Positions 22,945 through 34,254 of a DNA stretch of 64,000 nucleotides are shown in pieces; within the stretch, counting starts at the first letter, position 1; each line of letters opens with the position of its first letter. The position numbers and the translations under genes were made by a program. This stretch comes from Apodospora peruviana. Taxonomy: Eukaryota > Ascomycota > Sordariomycetes > Sordariales > Lasiosphaeriaceae. The stretch spans positions 2,046,001 through 2,110,000 of the forward strand of contig JAUEDM010000007.1 in assembly GCA_033439685.1 (NCBI GenBank), given 5' to 3'. A model generated the notes under the pieces. The model was not told the origin of the DNA. It did not search any database and was given only the letters and a program-made list of their open reading frames with translations.

Positions 22945-25038
22945 ATGTCGGCACAAGGGCTCCCCGCGGGGGCAAAGTTAACGACTATCGATGGGAGGAG
23001 ATGTACGGCAGTGCCGAGGGCGGCCTCAAGCAGTAGCATCGAGACGACGGCGCCGACGACGACGACCTTCAGCAGCGCCATCACGACAAACACTGCACCT
23101 CAAATTGGAGTGGCCGACATCGACAACGCGGGAACTACGGTTGCAGAAACAGAACTTCTAAGCTCAACGAGTACGCCGACGAGCTCCTCCCTGGTCTCTA
23201 TCACCACCACAAGCACACTAGTCCCAACACAAGCAACCCAAGCATCGGTGGAGGAGGAAACGTTGGAAGTGCCACCTGTGCAGGTTCTACCAGCACTGGC
23301 GTCAACACCGTTGCCTCCTCCCCCTGCTGCGCTTCCCTCTACCGCCAGCTCTTCTACTACTACTGCTCTCCCAGCTTCCTCTGTCGTGACATCTCTACAG
23401 CAGCCAGTACAAACGCCTCTAGCACAGACACAGAGCAGTCAAGCTGATAACAACCTAATAGCCCCACCAGCAGATACAGTAACTAGTTCACAAGCCACAG
23501 CTGTCCCGGACGTGTCCGCTTCGCCGGCGTTGACCGATGGTACAGCGGCAGCGCCCCTTTTCACCACCATCGGAACCCAACAAGCGTCGACGAACGATGC
23601 CGTAGCCGAGGCCACAGGCTCAACAAACTCGGCAGCAAGCGTCGTGACCAATCCGAACAGCAATGCAGTCCAGTCGACTGTGGCGGTGGCCGGTGGTGTG
23701 ATTGGCGGTGTCGTAGCGATCAGTTTTGTCGCATTTATCGTCTGGTGGTGGAGGAGGCGTGTGGTCAGGAAGAGGAGAAGCACCCTTCTGACTCCGTTGG
23801 ACGCTGTGCCTTCCTTTGACCGCCGAGACCAGAAGGGCTCCTATATGATCAGCCGCGGCAGCATAGGGCCTACGCCGATGGGCGAGAAGTTCAAAGCAGC
23901 CCTGGGCTACAATGTGAAGAAGTTCCGGGGTCGCATGAGCCATATGGTGACCAAGAGCACCGGCGGTTCATCCTCAGTAAACTTGGACCGTGGTAACTCA
24001 CAGTTTATGGATCCGGGTAGCACCCACAGCCGGGCAAACTCGGGAGGAGCCTTGACTGGCAGCGCCAACGTAACTGCCAAGGACCGTTTCCTGGACTGGT
24101 GGACGCGATTGACAGCCGACATGAAATTCAACTGGCGCCTGCGCGACAAGAATCCCAACATGGACGACTTCTCCATCGTGAACGGCTCAAGGGAGAAGAA
24201 GCCGTCAGCCGTCGGTTCGCAGCCCGACTTCCTGACCCTTCTCGGCATGGACGATCGCGAGCTGGACCGCGAAGCTCAGCGACGCCGTGCCAGCATCTCG
24301 CGCAAGAACGGGAGCGCCGGGTCAGGAGATCACTTCCTCAGCGGGCTCAACCTCAACTTTGGGAGCCCTAATGACGACCCTTTCAGTGACGCCAACGCTC
24401 TTGCACACGCCTCAGCCCAGCCAGCGCCCCTGGTCGTCAGCCAGTCCAACAATCCCTTCAGCGATACAAACGCTATCCGCGACCAAGCGGCAGCAATGGG
24501 CAAGCCCAACACTTATGTCGCCGACATTCGACGATCGCGCGGCCAGTCAGTCAGCACCAATACAAACCGGCAGCCGAGCACTCTCTACAACAACCGCGAG
24601 AGTTCGGGGTCTGTAGGGTCGTTTGCAGCCCGCCGCGACAAGTTCCGCTCGGACCCGTTTGACCTGGAACGGCCGGAGCTGCTGGCGGGTGCGCGACAGG
24701 CCAAGAACAGCATCACTAGCAGCACTGCCGGCACCGCCGGCAGCCGCACCAGCAGAGGAGGCGTGGGGACAGGAGACTTACGCCGGCCACCGGGCGCTCA
24801 TACCCGGAGTGAGAGCTTCTCGTCCAAGTACTCGAGCGGCGTGAGCATGGGTGACTGGAGCGATCCCGGGCCGGATGTCGGCCCGGCTGCGGCACGTGGG
24901 TGGGACGGACCTGAGCCCCGGGAGTCGCCTACCCAGGGCTGGCGTGACCGGCTTGAGCGCGAGGCGGCCACAGGGAAAGCGCCGGTGGGCCAGAGGAAGA
25001 GTGATGGTAGCGAAAAGAGCGTAGGCAAGGCGATGTGA
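22945..25038 (+). CDS. Ser/Thr-rich single-pass membrane protein, sensor-like
   Basis: Single exon, 697 residues from MSAQGLPAGAKL. The frame is open upstream but has no ATG there, so this is the first possible start. Residues about 25-240 are Ser/Thr/Ala/Pro-rich and likely O-glycosylated. One membrane segment lies at about 246-270 (VAVAGGVIGGVVAISFVAFI then WWW and an RRR stop-transfer cluster). The cytoplasmic tail of about 425 residues is basic and Ser-rich, with an NPFSD motif at residues 503-507 and a related DPFSD at 478-482. NPFxD is a known endocytic signal read by Sla1-type SHD1 domains and is present in the Wsc1 cell-wall sensor. The architecture resembles Mid2/Wsc-type wall sensors, but there is no WSC Cys-rich domain and no cleavable signal peptide, so the topology (N terminus outside) and role are inferred. 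Confidence 0.75.
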   Translation: MSAQGLPAGAKLTTIDGRRCTAVPRAASSSSIETTAPTTTTFSSAITTNTAPQIGVADIDNAGTTVAETELLSSTSTPTSSSLVSITTTSTLVPTQATQASVEEETLEVPPVQVLPALASTPLPPPPAALPSTASSSTTTALPASSVVTSLQQPVQTPLAQTQSSQADNNLIAPPADTVTSSQATAVPDVSASPALTDGTAAAPLFTTIGTQQASTNDAVAEATGSTNSAASVVTNPNSNAVQSTVAVAGGVIGGVVAISFVAFIVWWWRRRVVRKRRSTLLTPLDAVPSFDRRDQKGSYMISRGSIGPTPMGEKFKAALGYNVKKFRGRMSHMVTKSTGGSSSVNLDRGNSQFMDPGSTHSRANSGGALTGSANVTAKDRFLDWWTRLTADMKFNWRLRDKNPNMDDFSIVNGSREKKPSAVGSQPDFLTLLGMDDRELDREAQRRRASISRKNGSAGSGDHFLSGLNLNFGSPNDDPFSDANALAHASAQPAPLVVSQSNNPFSDTNAIRDQAAAMGKPNTYVADIRRSRGQSVSTNTNRQPSTLYNNRESSGSVGSFAARRDKFRSDPFDLERPELLAGARQAKNSITSSTAGTAGSRTSRGGVGTGDLRRPPGAHTRSESFSSKYSSGVSMGDWSDPGPDVGPAAARGWDGPEPRESPTQGWRDRLEREAATGKAPVGQRKSDGSEKSVGKAM

Positions 25039-25570
25039 TGATCATCCAGCTCAACCTCTCTCTCTCTCGCTTCTCGTTGGGGATTTGGTATCGCTGTGTT
25101 AGTGGGAGGAGGTGTGCTTACTTGTGCAAAGAGCGACAGGCGTCAAAGGAGTCTTTCTTGCTTTCCGGACCGTTTAGTCGCACCAGGGTTTCAAATGAAA
25201 TCAGATCTATTGTACACAGGAAGAAACTACGTGCATGGTTTTGAAAAGAAAAGGGGCATTGTTTTGTCGGTAGATGATGCTGCCAATCAATGGTGGCGAG
25301 GAGCGCCCATCTTTGTTAGGGAAGTCTTAAAAGGGGGGTATAGGGATACGGATAGGAGGCTGGCTGCTTTTTGGTTCTTTTCTAGGTCCCTTGTTGAATT
25401 TGCACTACTGGGATTTTTTGAGATATATGCTTTCCCTCGCTCGCTCTCTGTGTACATACATATACCCGTCGGGGTTGTTTCCTTTTATCTGTCTGTCTGT
25501 ACCTGTGTGTTTGCTACCTTAGGTGGACTGAGGAAGGGAGAGGATGGGATCCTGGAACACGCTCGCTATA

Positions 25571-25598
25571 ACGCAACGCAACGCAACGCAACGCAACG
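25571..25598 (+). repeat. Pentanucleotide tandem repeat (ACGCA)n
   Basis: About five tandem ACGCA units, ending in a degenerate ACGAA/ATGCA copy. A simple microsatellite in the 3' flank of the membrane-protein gene. Confidence 0.85.
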
Positions 25599-26280
25599 AA
25601 ATGCAATCAATGGACAAATTGAGATATGAAGATTATTCCGTATTGTTTCTTCGACCACGCTATTGTGAAGTATTTATATTTGATGTGTCTAACTTATTGG
25701 GGGTGAGCATGCGGCGAAGTACGAACTCAACTCACAGTCCTAGTATGCCAGCTTAAATCCTAGCCTTTCTGACTTGCAATCTACCTCGCTGCAGTCAGAC
25801 GCAGCCATCGTGTATTCAAGTGCGGAGAGGAGGTAAGTTCCTGAACGCATGTCCTCGGAAAGCAACGGCTGAGCATCATGAAATCTGAACCTTCTCATAC
25901 CTTTCTGACATCGGAAACAAATATGCACTTGTTCCTTTTTTTCGTCTGTACGAAGAGGTCATATCTTGTGTAGTCCTTTCTTCTTTCTTTTTGGGGGTGT
26001 CAAGCATCGAGATCTTCAAAAACTCTTTGGGCTGTGGATGGGTTGCAATTGCATGATGCCGAGACAAGCTTCAGCGAGCTTCACCTTGTTATCTCGGCTC
26101 TCTCCCGGTCTTATCGTGTACGGAAGGGCCTTCTTCTCTTTATTTGCTCTGCCCTCTACGGGATATTCCCGCCTTTGGCTTCTCTCGCGTCATTGCCAGA
26201 ATTTCATACCCGAGCTTTTGAGGCTTTTCGATAGACTGGTCTGGACCAGACGGGAACAGAGCTTCTCTAACTACCCGCTG

Positions 26281-26324
26281 CTTCTTCTTCTTCTTCTTCT
26301 TCTTCTTCTTCTTCTTCTTCTTCT
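26281..26324 (+). repeat. (CTT)n microsatellite
   Basis: About 14 uninterrupted CTT units (GAA on the minus strand). Followed about 35 bases later by a short CA run at 26358-26371. Non-coding. Confidence 0.95.
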
Positions 26325-28509
26325 CTGTTGACGTCTGTCAAAATTGGCACCGTCTGTTCACACACACACACAACCAGCGACAGTTTGTATGTGGCTTGCC
26401 GTGGTGGCTCGCTGCTTATCTTGTCAAATGTACCTGCTTGCGTTAGAGGAGGCCCCCGCCAGGGTGGAAAGGGTAACCAGATCGAGGTGAAGCCGGTGAA
26501 ATCGGTGTATCTCAACTGGTCTCGTGCTTCTCTTCTTTGACTTATTTTCTTCGTCTCTCTCCTCGTAGGGAGCTGTTGCCTTTATTATACACATATATCC
26601 GTGCTCGAGATACTAGACTTAGTGCGGCAGGGCGGTTACCGGCACCAGCTGAGAATGAGATGCACAACGCGGGGCCAAGGTAACGGGCCGTTCATATAAA
26701 CTCTATCGTCCACCGTGCGGCTTGTGCCGTAAACATCGGCATGTGGGTGAACGGGTGGTGTTCTCACTCCAGCTCTGATATGTATCACGAGTGGACGAAG
26801 GGTGTAAAGTACGGCATATGGTAATTAAGGTAGGTAAGGTAATTACAGCGGGCTGCTCAGGTGAGGTGGTGTCGAAATTTATGATCATGAAAAAAGGTCG
26901 AGGCACACCTGTTCATGGCGCGCCTGTCCAAAGAGGCCTAGTGCGTTGGCGTCAGCGATTCTCCCGCATTTTGCTAGTGGATCTCAACCGTCGATCGTTA
27001 CCGAACGCATCCAGAGGCGCCACACATTCCAGTGTGGACAAGACACTAGCGCCTTGCGCAGGCATGCACCTCTTTTGCCAGTGGCCCGTGGGATGTATAA
27101 CCTGTCTACGGATCGTACACTCTCATAACCACGAAGGGGCAGGATGGGAAAGCTTGATGAGAAGAATTTAACGAGAGAGTTGTTGAAAAAAATACTGAAA
27201 GAACACCTGTACTCCAACTCCTCAGCACAGAGTCAGGTACTTATACCGTGCATACAGAACTGTCTTTACGGACTGTAAATACTGTGTTCCGTACCACCTG
27301 CCATCCACCGTTATGTTGCTCGTGAGTCGGGTCGGTGCCGAATGCCCGCTCGTGAACCCCACCAAGGCGGGGACTCGCGACCGCCGTCTTCTTGAAAATC
27401 CATCCATAACTTCCCATAGTAGCTGTTGAAAAACAGAACGAAATCGTTCAGGTCAACCGCCAAGGCACCACTCGGAAGGTCGATAGGTCAGCCTCGACTC
27501 CCAGCCCATACAGAAAAGGCCAAGTCGAGATGGCAAACGCCACCAAGCTGAGATCGACGTATTGGACAAAAAAGGAGAGAGGATGGTTGAAAATAAAGAG
27601 AAAAAACAGCCAATGTGACCGCCACACAGTGCGAGAGGAGGATCGGCGGCGAACCTTTCCAAGGTTACATCCCTGGTACGTCCTGGGGGTCCCCAATCAG
27701 CAGCTCGGCTCAGACGGCGTTTAGACCCTACGTCCATGTGATTTACACGTACAGTGCTGTACGGTAATCTGTGCCCGTACCAGAACCCCAAGGGTGGAGA
27801 GGACAGCCACTGGCATCAGACTTAATGGACGTTGTCTCTATCCGATCGCTTGCCAGCTTGCTAATATCAGGTGCATGTCACCAGTCGCCGACCTGACATG
27901 ACAGCCAGACCCGTTCCTGGACAACCCCCCGTTTCGACCCGCCTGTCGCCTTTGCGCCGTTCTGCCCGTTTCTCCTTTTGCGAGACATTCCCGGGCCCGT
28001 TGCGCTAAGGCACGACGTCTGCGTACCCTTTTGCTAAATCTGTTATCCGGGGAACAAGGCTGTGTTATATAGAACGGATGGCTGTCAGTGAAGACTCCTT
28101 ACAGCTACTAGTTTCACTGTCAGTAATCCGCGGTGGAGCAGGTGTAGTAGCGTACCGAAATCTACGCAGTTAGTTGAATGTGGATGACGTCCCCATGCAC
28201 CGTCGCATTGGCACATTGCCAGTCTGAGAGAGCCTTTTCCTTCCCCATCCAAATCAAAAATCGCACATTCCAGTCCCGCCCCTTTCGAGCACCCCGGTTC
28301 GCAGTCGGTCCCCCCCCCCCCCGGTGTCCCAGTGTCCAAGATCTCACATCTCCCGCTTTCGCTCCAGCCTTTTGTGTGCGAGCTTGATTCTCGGGCTTCG
28401 ATCCAATCCCACCTTAGTTTCTCGGAGCGCCCCCGCGAGTCCCTCGAAAGCCATACCCTCCCAGTTCTCCCCCCTTGCCTCGCCTCGCCTCGCCCTGTCC
28501 GCTGGCGCA

Positions 28510-28527
28510 ATGGAGTTTTGGACTTGA
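28510..28527 (+). promoter_or_regulatory. Mini upstream ORF 1 before SKN7
   Basis: ATG followed by four sense codons and TGA (MEFWT). Counts as a uORF only if the SKN7 transcript begins upstream of it, which the sequence alone cannot show. Confidence 0.4.
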
Positions 28528-28771
28528 ACTTGAACTCCAGTCCTTTCTCCATAACCATTTGCAGAAAACGTGGACCGAACGAACTCGACGTCTTGGGACG
28601 ACCACACAGCTCGAGCTCCTCCTTTTCGCCGCCGACTCCGCCGCTGCCATCGCCGCCAGCAGCCGGGCACGTTCCACCACGAAGACACCCGGAGCACGAC
28701 CAAGGAGCAACCCGTGATTCGACGAAAAGCTCAAGGTTCAACTACTCGACACTCCGACGCTCGACTCGACT

Positions 28772-28786
28772 ATGCACAATACGTGA
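28772..28786 (+). promoter_or_regulatory. Mini upstream ORF 2 before SKN7
   Basis: ATG-CAC-AAT-ACG-TGA, a four-residue frame 225 nt before the SKN7 stop-free start. Same caveat on leader extent as uORF 1. Confidence 0.45.
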
Positions 28787-28849
28787 CTTTGGAGAACAAA
28801 AGTAGGAACAAACGCAATTGCACGGAATACTCGCACTACGACTGTGGAG

Positions 28850-28864
28850 ATGCGAAGAGCATAG
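28850..28864 (+). promoter_or_regulatory. Mini upstream ORF 3 before SKN7
   Basis: ATG-CGA-AGA-GCA-TAG, a four-residue frame. It is the last ATG before the SKN7 initiator at 29012, leaving 147 nt between its stop and that ATG. Confidence 0.5.
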
Positions 28865-29011
28865 TTTTCAACTTTGATATATTGGGGAAACTTCGTCCTT
28901 GTCCTTCGGAATCGGACCTGTATAAGCGTATCGGCAACTAACACTGGCATTCGACTTCTGGACCATTTTGCTGCTGTTACTAGACACCTCTGTGTGTCCG
29001 TTGTCGCCATC

Positions 29012-31426
29012 ATGCCGCCCGAAGCCGACTTGGCCGCGGCGCAAGCTGGGAATAACTCCAGCGACTTTGTGAGTTGGATCCTGGATTGTGTCTCGAGTTG
29101 GGCAGTATTGTACTAGGTGCTTGGAAACTAACCTCCTTGTTTTCCTAGGTGCGCAAGCTGTATAAGTAGGCAATGGCTTGGAGCGCGACCCCTTATTTTA
29201 TCCGAAAGCTTGTCAATGCTAACCTGATACAGGATGCTTGAGGATCCCTCGTATAATTCAGTAGTTCGATGGAGCGCGGACGGTGACAGCTTCGTGGTCT
29301 TGGAGGTCTGTCTCCTGGCGCACAGTGGACAAGACGATGATAATTGCTTCCGTAATGCTAACTCTCCGTGCGGCTATAGAATGAGAAATTCACCAAAACG
29401 ATCCTACCCAAGCATTTCAAGCATAGCAATTTTGCAAGCTTTGTCCGGCAACTAAACAAATACGACTTCCACAAAGTTAGGCACAACGAAGAAAGCGGCG
29501 AGGCACCGTATGGACGCGATGTAGGTGGTATCCCCAACCGCTACGCCTCTTCATGAGCTGACACCCAAGACACAGGCCTGGGAATTCCGGCATCCCGAGT
29601 TTCGCGCCGATAGGAAAGATAATCTGGACAACATCCGTCGTAAGGCGCCCGCGCCAAGGAAGCCACAGCCGACCGACGATGCGTTCCCAGCGACACAACA
29701 GATTGTCGTCTTAAGCGAAACGCTCGCGGCGACCCAGCATCAAATACAAGCCCTCCAGGAACAGTACTTTGAGCTCGCGCAAACAAACAAGGTGCTTGTC
29801 AATGAGGTCGTCAGCTTACAGAAGATGATTAGGGCACAAAGTCAAGTCTCTAACGAGCTGATCACCCATCTGAGCAACGTAGAGGACCGGAGACGCAACA
29901 GCCGACACTCGGCTCACTCCAGCCACTCCAGTCATTCGGGTCCTTCGTTCCACGCGGGGACCCTCGGGCTCTTGCCTGACGGTGCCGACGAACCGGCGCC
30001 AGAGTTGCGACGGGCGCGGGAGATCCTCAACGGCGTCTCCTCAGACTCTCACGCAGATAGGGAACTAGAGAGGATATCGGTGGCATATCATCAGCACAAC
30101 TCGCCATCCGAGTCGGCGACGTCGTCGGTCATGTTTGCGCAGCCGGGGACCGGTCCAATGCAGATGGTGCACGATCCCCTAAATGACCCCAGGCATATGG
30201 TCTACCCTGTAGGGCAGACGCAAGGAATCGATCCTTTCCACTCGGACCACATCCATAACATACCGTACAGCCGCCCGTTGAGTAACCCCAATGCGATGGC
30301 TGAGGCCCCATCGCAGATCACACCGCCGCCCAAGGATCAGGGTGGCTCGTTATGGGGCGCGAAAAAACCTCGCATTCTGCTCGTCGAGGATGACAAGACT
30401 TGCGCCAGGATTGGCTCCAAGTTCCTTACGCATATGGGCTGTACTGTCGAGTGTGCCGTAAGTTTATCGCTCGCGTGGTGGTGATGTTTTGAGGGAAAGG
30501 TCTCGACTTGATCGCTAATTACTTTTTCGCTCGCTAGCGGGACGGTTTGGAGGCTGTTGACAAGATTAACCACGACAATGACAAGTTCGACCTCATCTTT
30601 ATGGACATCATCATGCCCAATTTGGACGGAGTCTCGGCCACGGCTATGATCCGTATGGTAGCGCCGCGCATTCCGATCATTGCCATGACGTCCAACATCC
30701 GCCAGGAGGATATCCAAACCTATTTCCACTTTGGTAAGCAAGCCTGTCCCGGGGCGTCTTACCTTTTTTCTTGGTCCCTTTCTAACTTTCCTCCCCTCCC
30801 CACCCAAAGGCATGAATGACGTGTTAGCGAAGCCCTTTACCCGCGACGGCATGATTCGCATCCTGAAGAAGCATCTCTCGTACATGCTTAAGGATCCGCT
30901 GCCGGTCGGCATGGTGGGCGACGAAAACGGGATGCAAAGCGTAGGGCCCGGGCCGCCCTCGGCCTCATCGCAGCAGGCGTATGCCGGCATGGCAGCCATG
31001 TCGGGTATGACTGCTGGGAACCAACAGATCAAATTTGAACAGACGCCCATCCAGTCCCCCACGACGACGGCGTCCTGGCATTCCCCAGGGCAGATGACGC
31101 ACCCGTCGCCGACTATGGGTGACGGGGGCGGGTATCTGAATGCCGTGGGAAGCGGAACCGGGCCCGGCGGGATGGTGTTAACGCCCGGTGGCAGTCAACG
31201 GCCGCAGCAGCAGCAACAACAACAACAGCAGCAACAGCAGCAGCAGTATGCGAACCATGTCCTAGCGCAGGTGGGAGTCGGATCGGCGCCGCAAAATATG
31301 GGCCAGCTGTCGCCCGGTGGGATAGGGGTGCTCGGTGGTGGTGGTGGTGGCGGCGGCGGAGATGATCGGCCGGAGAAGAGACAGAGGACTATGTATGGAC
31401 CGGCGCCGGGGGCGTTTGTGCAATAA
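29012..31426 (+). CDS. skn7: Skn7-type response regulator transcription factor
   Basis: Seven exons: 29012-29068, 29149-29165, 29233-29305, 29380-29520, 29576-30457, 30538-30733, 30810-31426; 660 residues. Skn7 is a nuclear two-component output regulator for oxidative, osmotic and cell-wall stress, fed by a histidine kinase/phosphotransfer relay. An HSF-type DNA-binding domain spans about residues 19-85 (DFVRKLYKMLEDPSYNSVV, SFVRQLNKYDFHKV). A coiled coil follows at about 140-190 (ALQEQYFELAQTNKVLVNEV). The receiver domain covers about 365-480: acidic pocket VEDDK, phospho-acceptor Asp413 in FMDIIMP, conserved Lys463 in LAKPF. The tail is low-complexity with a poly-Gln run and a poly-Gly run. 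Exon 2 is only 17 nt and lies inside the DNA-binding domain, so gene finders may miss it. The frame closes exactly across all seven exons. Confidence 0.96.
31205..31247 (+). repeat. CAG/CAA repeat encoding poly-Gln in SKN7
   Basis: Interrupted CAG/CAA tract coding for about 14 Gln in the C-terminal tail. Mixed codons suggest slower length change than a pure CAG run. A GGT/GGC tract coding for poly-Gly follows at about 31335-31359. Confidence 0.85.
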
Positions 31427-34254
31427 CGCCGTCGTCATTGATGTAGTAGCGTACGGTAACTTCGTCGGCTGCGGTGTTGGCTCTCGTTCGTTCGTATACG
31501 CATATTATCGTATATATTGTATGGTGGATGCGACGTTTTAATTGGATATTGGGATTTTGTGTCGGAATCACGGTGGCAAGTGTTTGTTATATCTGTGAGG
31601 ACTGAAACTGTCCCCGGTTAGGTTAGGTGCGCGTAATGACTGACTGACTGAATATGTCCATCATGGTCGTGTGTGTTCGGGGGGAAAGGGTCGATAGTCG
31701 GGCTGTTTGTTTGGGCCCTCGTTCCAGTTGATTGTGTCGCATGTTGAAAAGGGTAGTTCAGAATGTGGGTGCGGTTTGTGTGTTGATGAGAGGTGAGTGA
31801 GCTCTGATGGGTTTGCGTCCTTTTCCCCTTCCCTTGATCCTTGATTCCCATCCTAATACATATGCGTAGGTAGGAAGGCGATGATGGGCTGCCAACAAGA
31901 AAGATGACTGCCCGGTTCACCGCAAGTTCGACTGATGCCCAGGTGTCTGTCGTCGATGGTAGTCGATTCGATTCAAGTGAAAAGGAGAAAGTGTGTGTTC
32001 TCTATCGAAGATGCTGGCGGTTGCGAGACCGGAACTAAAGGCAGGACAGGAAAGAGGAGGAAGGTAAAAAGAAATAGGGGATGAAAGCAATATAATAACC
32101 ACCTGCCTTATTACGGAGCTACGGTAGACGAACACACACCCCTTCGGGGGACAGGACGAAAGATGTATAAATAAGAGTGAGCTAAGGCAGGCCTCGAGCT
32201 AAGAGGGAGACGACGGGACATGACAGGGGTTCGGACGACCGATGGAAACGGCTGCGGAAGGATTGTACATGCAGTGGCATAGCATGGCATTCGGGGAAGT
32301 GTGTGTGTGGACATGGGGTCCCGACCAACGGTTTGTTGCTGCTCTGGGGGGAGGTGATACTCGGAGGTTGGGGGAGAAGGGGAAGCGGTCTCTCTTGTTA
32401 CTGGTTGGCAAGGAGTAATTTCTCCGTCTGTCCCCCTTGGGTTCGTTATGAACAGCTCCTCGCCGTGGAACCTGCTGGTGTGCCTGGACGGTTGACTTCT
32501 CAGGCAATGGACTGACTGACTAGACGAGGGACCGTCGTGGGGAAGAACCTGAAGAGAACTTTTGTTTGCCCATATGTTTGTGTGAAGGTAATGTACATGT
32601 AGACCCAAGGGTACTGTACAGTACTATATGTGTAACAGAGAAGAGGGAGATCAGTTACCCTCTTCCCCTTCCCCCATCTCGACCTCGGATACAGTGAAGG
32701 ATACTTGGCAGACAGACCTACCGGCCGGTAAGGAAACGAAAAAAAGGGACCCTGCAGTCGTCGTGCTTGCGCCCTGCCGAGCCCGCTCCCGGGCGTCCTA
32801 TCGTTTGTTAGTGCTAACCTAGGATCTTCCCGTTCGTCCCACAGTCCGGTGGTCCTCTCTAGTGGAACGGTAGTGTCATGGTCGCAGCGCTACGAGAGCC
32901 CAGACGCATTCCGCCTGCATGGGGGCCGCATGAGAAGCGTTCTGGAACTCGATGGCCCGCTGCAACGTCCGTCTCGGCGGCGTCATCTCCAGGCGCAGAC
33001 AAGCACAGATGGCATGATTTTCTTCATGTCAACCTTTACGACACACGTTCCCCTTGCGCGGCTGCATGCGCCTGCGTGTGCCTATGTGCACGCGTGGTGT
33101 GTTGTCGGCCTTGAGCTATATTTGCTTCAAGAGGAACTTTTGATTCTCTCACCTGTTGACTGAGCAAAGGGAAGCATACCTATACGGTGTACATCTCTCC
33201 GTGGGCTGAATAATATGTGGGCGAAGGAACACAACCCGCTCGGTCGCCCAGTGAGTGGTTCAGGAAACGAGTCCCTTCTGGAAGCGGCAGGAAGACGCGT
33301 CACCAACGGAGCTCGGATTCAGATTTGGCCATGAAAGGTCCGCAAGCTCGGCCAAGCTCCTCCAGTGGGAGATGTTTCACAGAGTCAGGAGCCCAAGGTA
33401 TCATAGGCCTCTCTCCGGTGCTCCCAGACAACCGAGTACTCCAAGTACACAGCATTGGATGTCCAAGATCTATCAAACCGAATTATTCGTGAGAGAGAAT
33501 CTCTTCACAACCTGGGCCCGTCCCATGGTGGGAGAGCAAGGAAGTGTGATGAAGGACCTTTTGGAAAGTTCCCATTGGCGGGACCGGGCCATTTTCGGTT
33601 TATGAGAAAGAAGTCATTCGAGGTTGCAGAACAGGGGTTGGCGGGAGCCAGTTTGGTGCTCCAATTGAAGAGCGCCAAAGTTGCACTTGCCCAGGGTCGG
33701 GTATTGCGGCGGATGAAATGGGCCCGGCTAGAACCTCTTCTCAGATCCGACCTTTCCAACAACGCATTCCGTGTTGTAGGTTTTAAAACTGCGCAATTCT
33801 ATCACTGTAATTGTTGTGATTATCTAGGTACTGATATCCGTTGAAGAGCCCTTTCGGAAGTTCAAGTTTGTTGTAGCTGGAATAGGAGATTAAAAACTGG
33901 TATTCATAAACACATATGGTTCATGCTATCAAGCCACAATTCTGCTTCATCCCACCTTGTGCCTTGTCCAGTGAGGCTGGAAGCTCCAGCCCCTCCAAGC
34001 TTCAGCCACAACGCCCTCCACCCCGCAACCCCAATCCGAACTCTCCTGCACGGTACACTGTCAGTGGTTGAACTTTGTTAGGAGCCATTTTTCTGCAGTG
34101 ACACACCAGTAATCGTAGCTTGACTCACAGTTGGCCGAGTGGCTCTTTCAAGACTTTCGACATATTTACCACCAACTCTTATATCCATACCCAATCTGGA
34201 TCACTGCGAAAACAATCAACAGATAATCCCGATTTGCAATTCCAGGTGAACGAA
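31427..34254. other. 2.8 kb intergenic region, SKN7 / eIF2B epsilon
   Basis: Tandem genes flank it. Short open frames on both strands overlap each other and match no family I know. I checked for tRNA-like A and B boxes and saw none. It likely holds the SKN7 3' UTR and the eIF2B promoter. Confidence 0.45.

Larger units (their letters stand above)
25039..29011. other. 4 kb gene-poor region upstream of SKN7
   Basis: No gene I can support. It contains ACGCA-type pentamer repeats (about 25571-25598), a (CTT)n tract, a CA run, a 13-base C run (28310-28322) and CGCCT repeats near 28478-28495. The final kilobase is pyrimidine-rich and carries three tiny uORFs, so it is probably the SKN7 promoter and leader. 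A 218-codon frame on the minus strand at 28085-28741 is Gly/Arg/Ser-rich and looks like a by-product of this composition. Confidence 0.5.

Noticed and set aside
27453..27791. 112-codon minus-strand frame upstream of SKN7
   Set aside because: Short, several competing frames overlap it, and its only similarity is to the non-coding segment near 20.3 kb.
28085..28741. 218-codon minus-strand frame opposite the SKN7 leader
   Set aside because: Gly/Arg/Ser-rich translation of pyrimidine-rich DNA, with overlapping open frames in all phases; no family likeness.
30337..31062. 241-codon frame antisense to SKN7
   Set aside because: Exactly overlies the receiver domain and intron boundaries of SKN7; shadow of a GC-biased coding strand.
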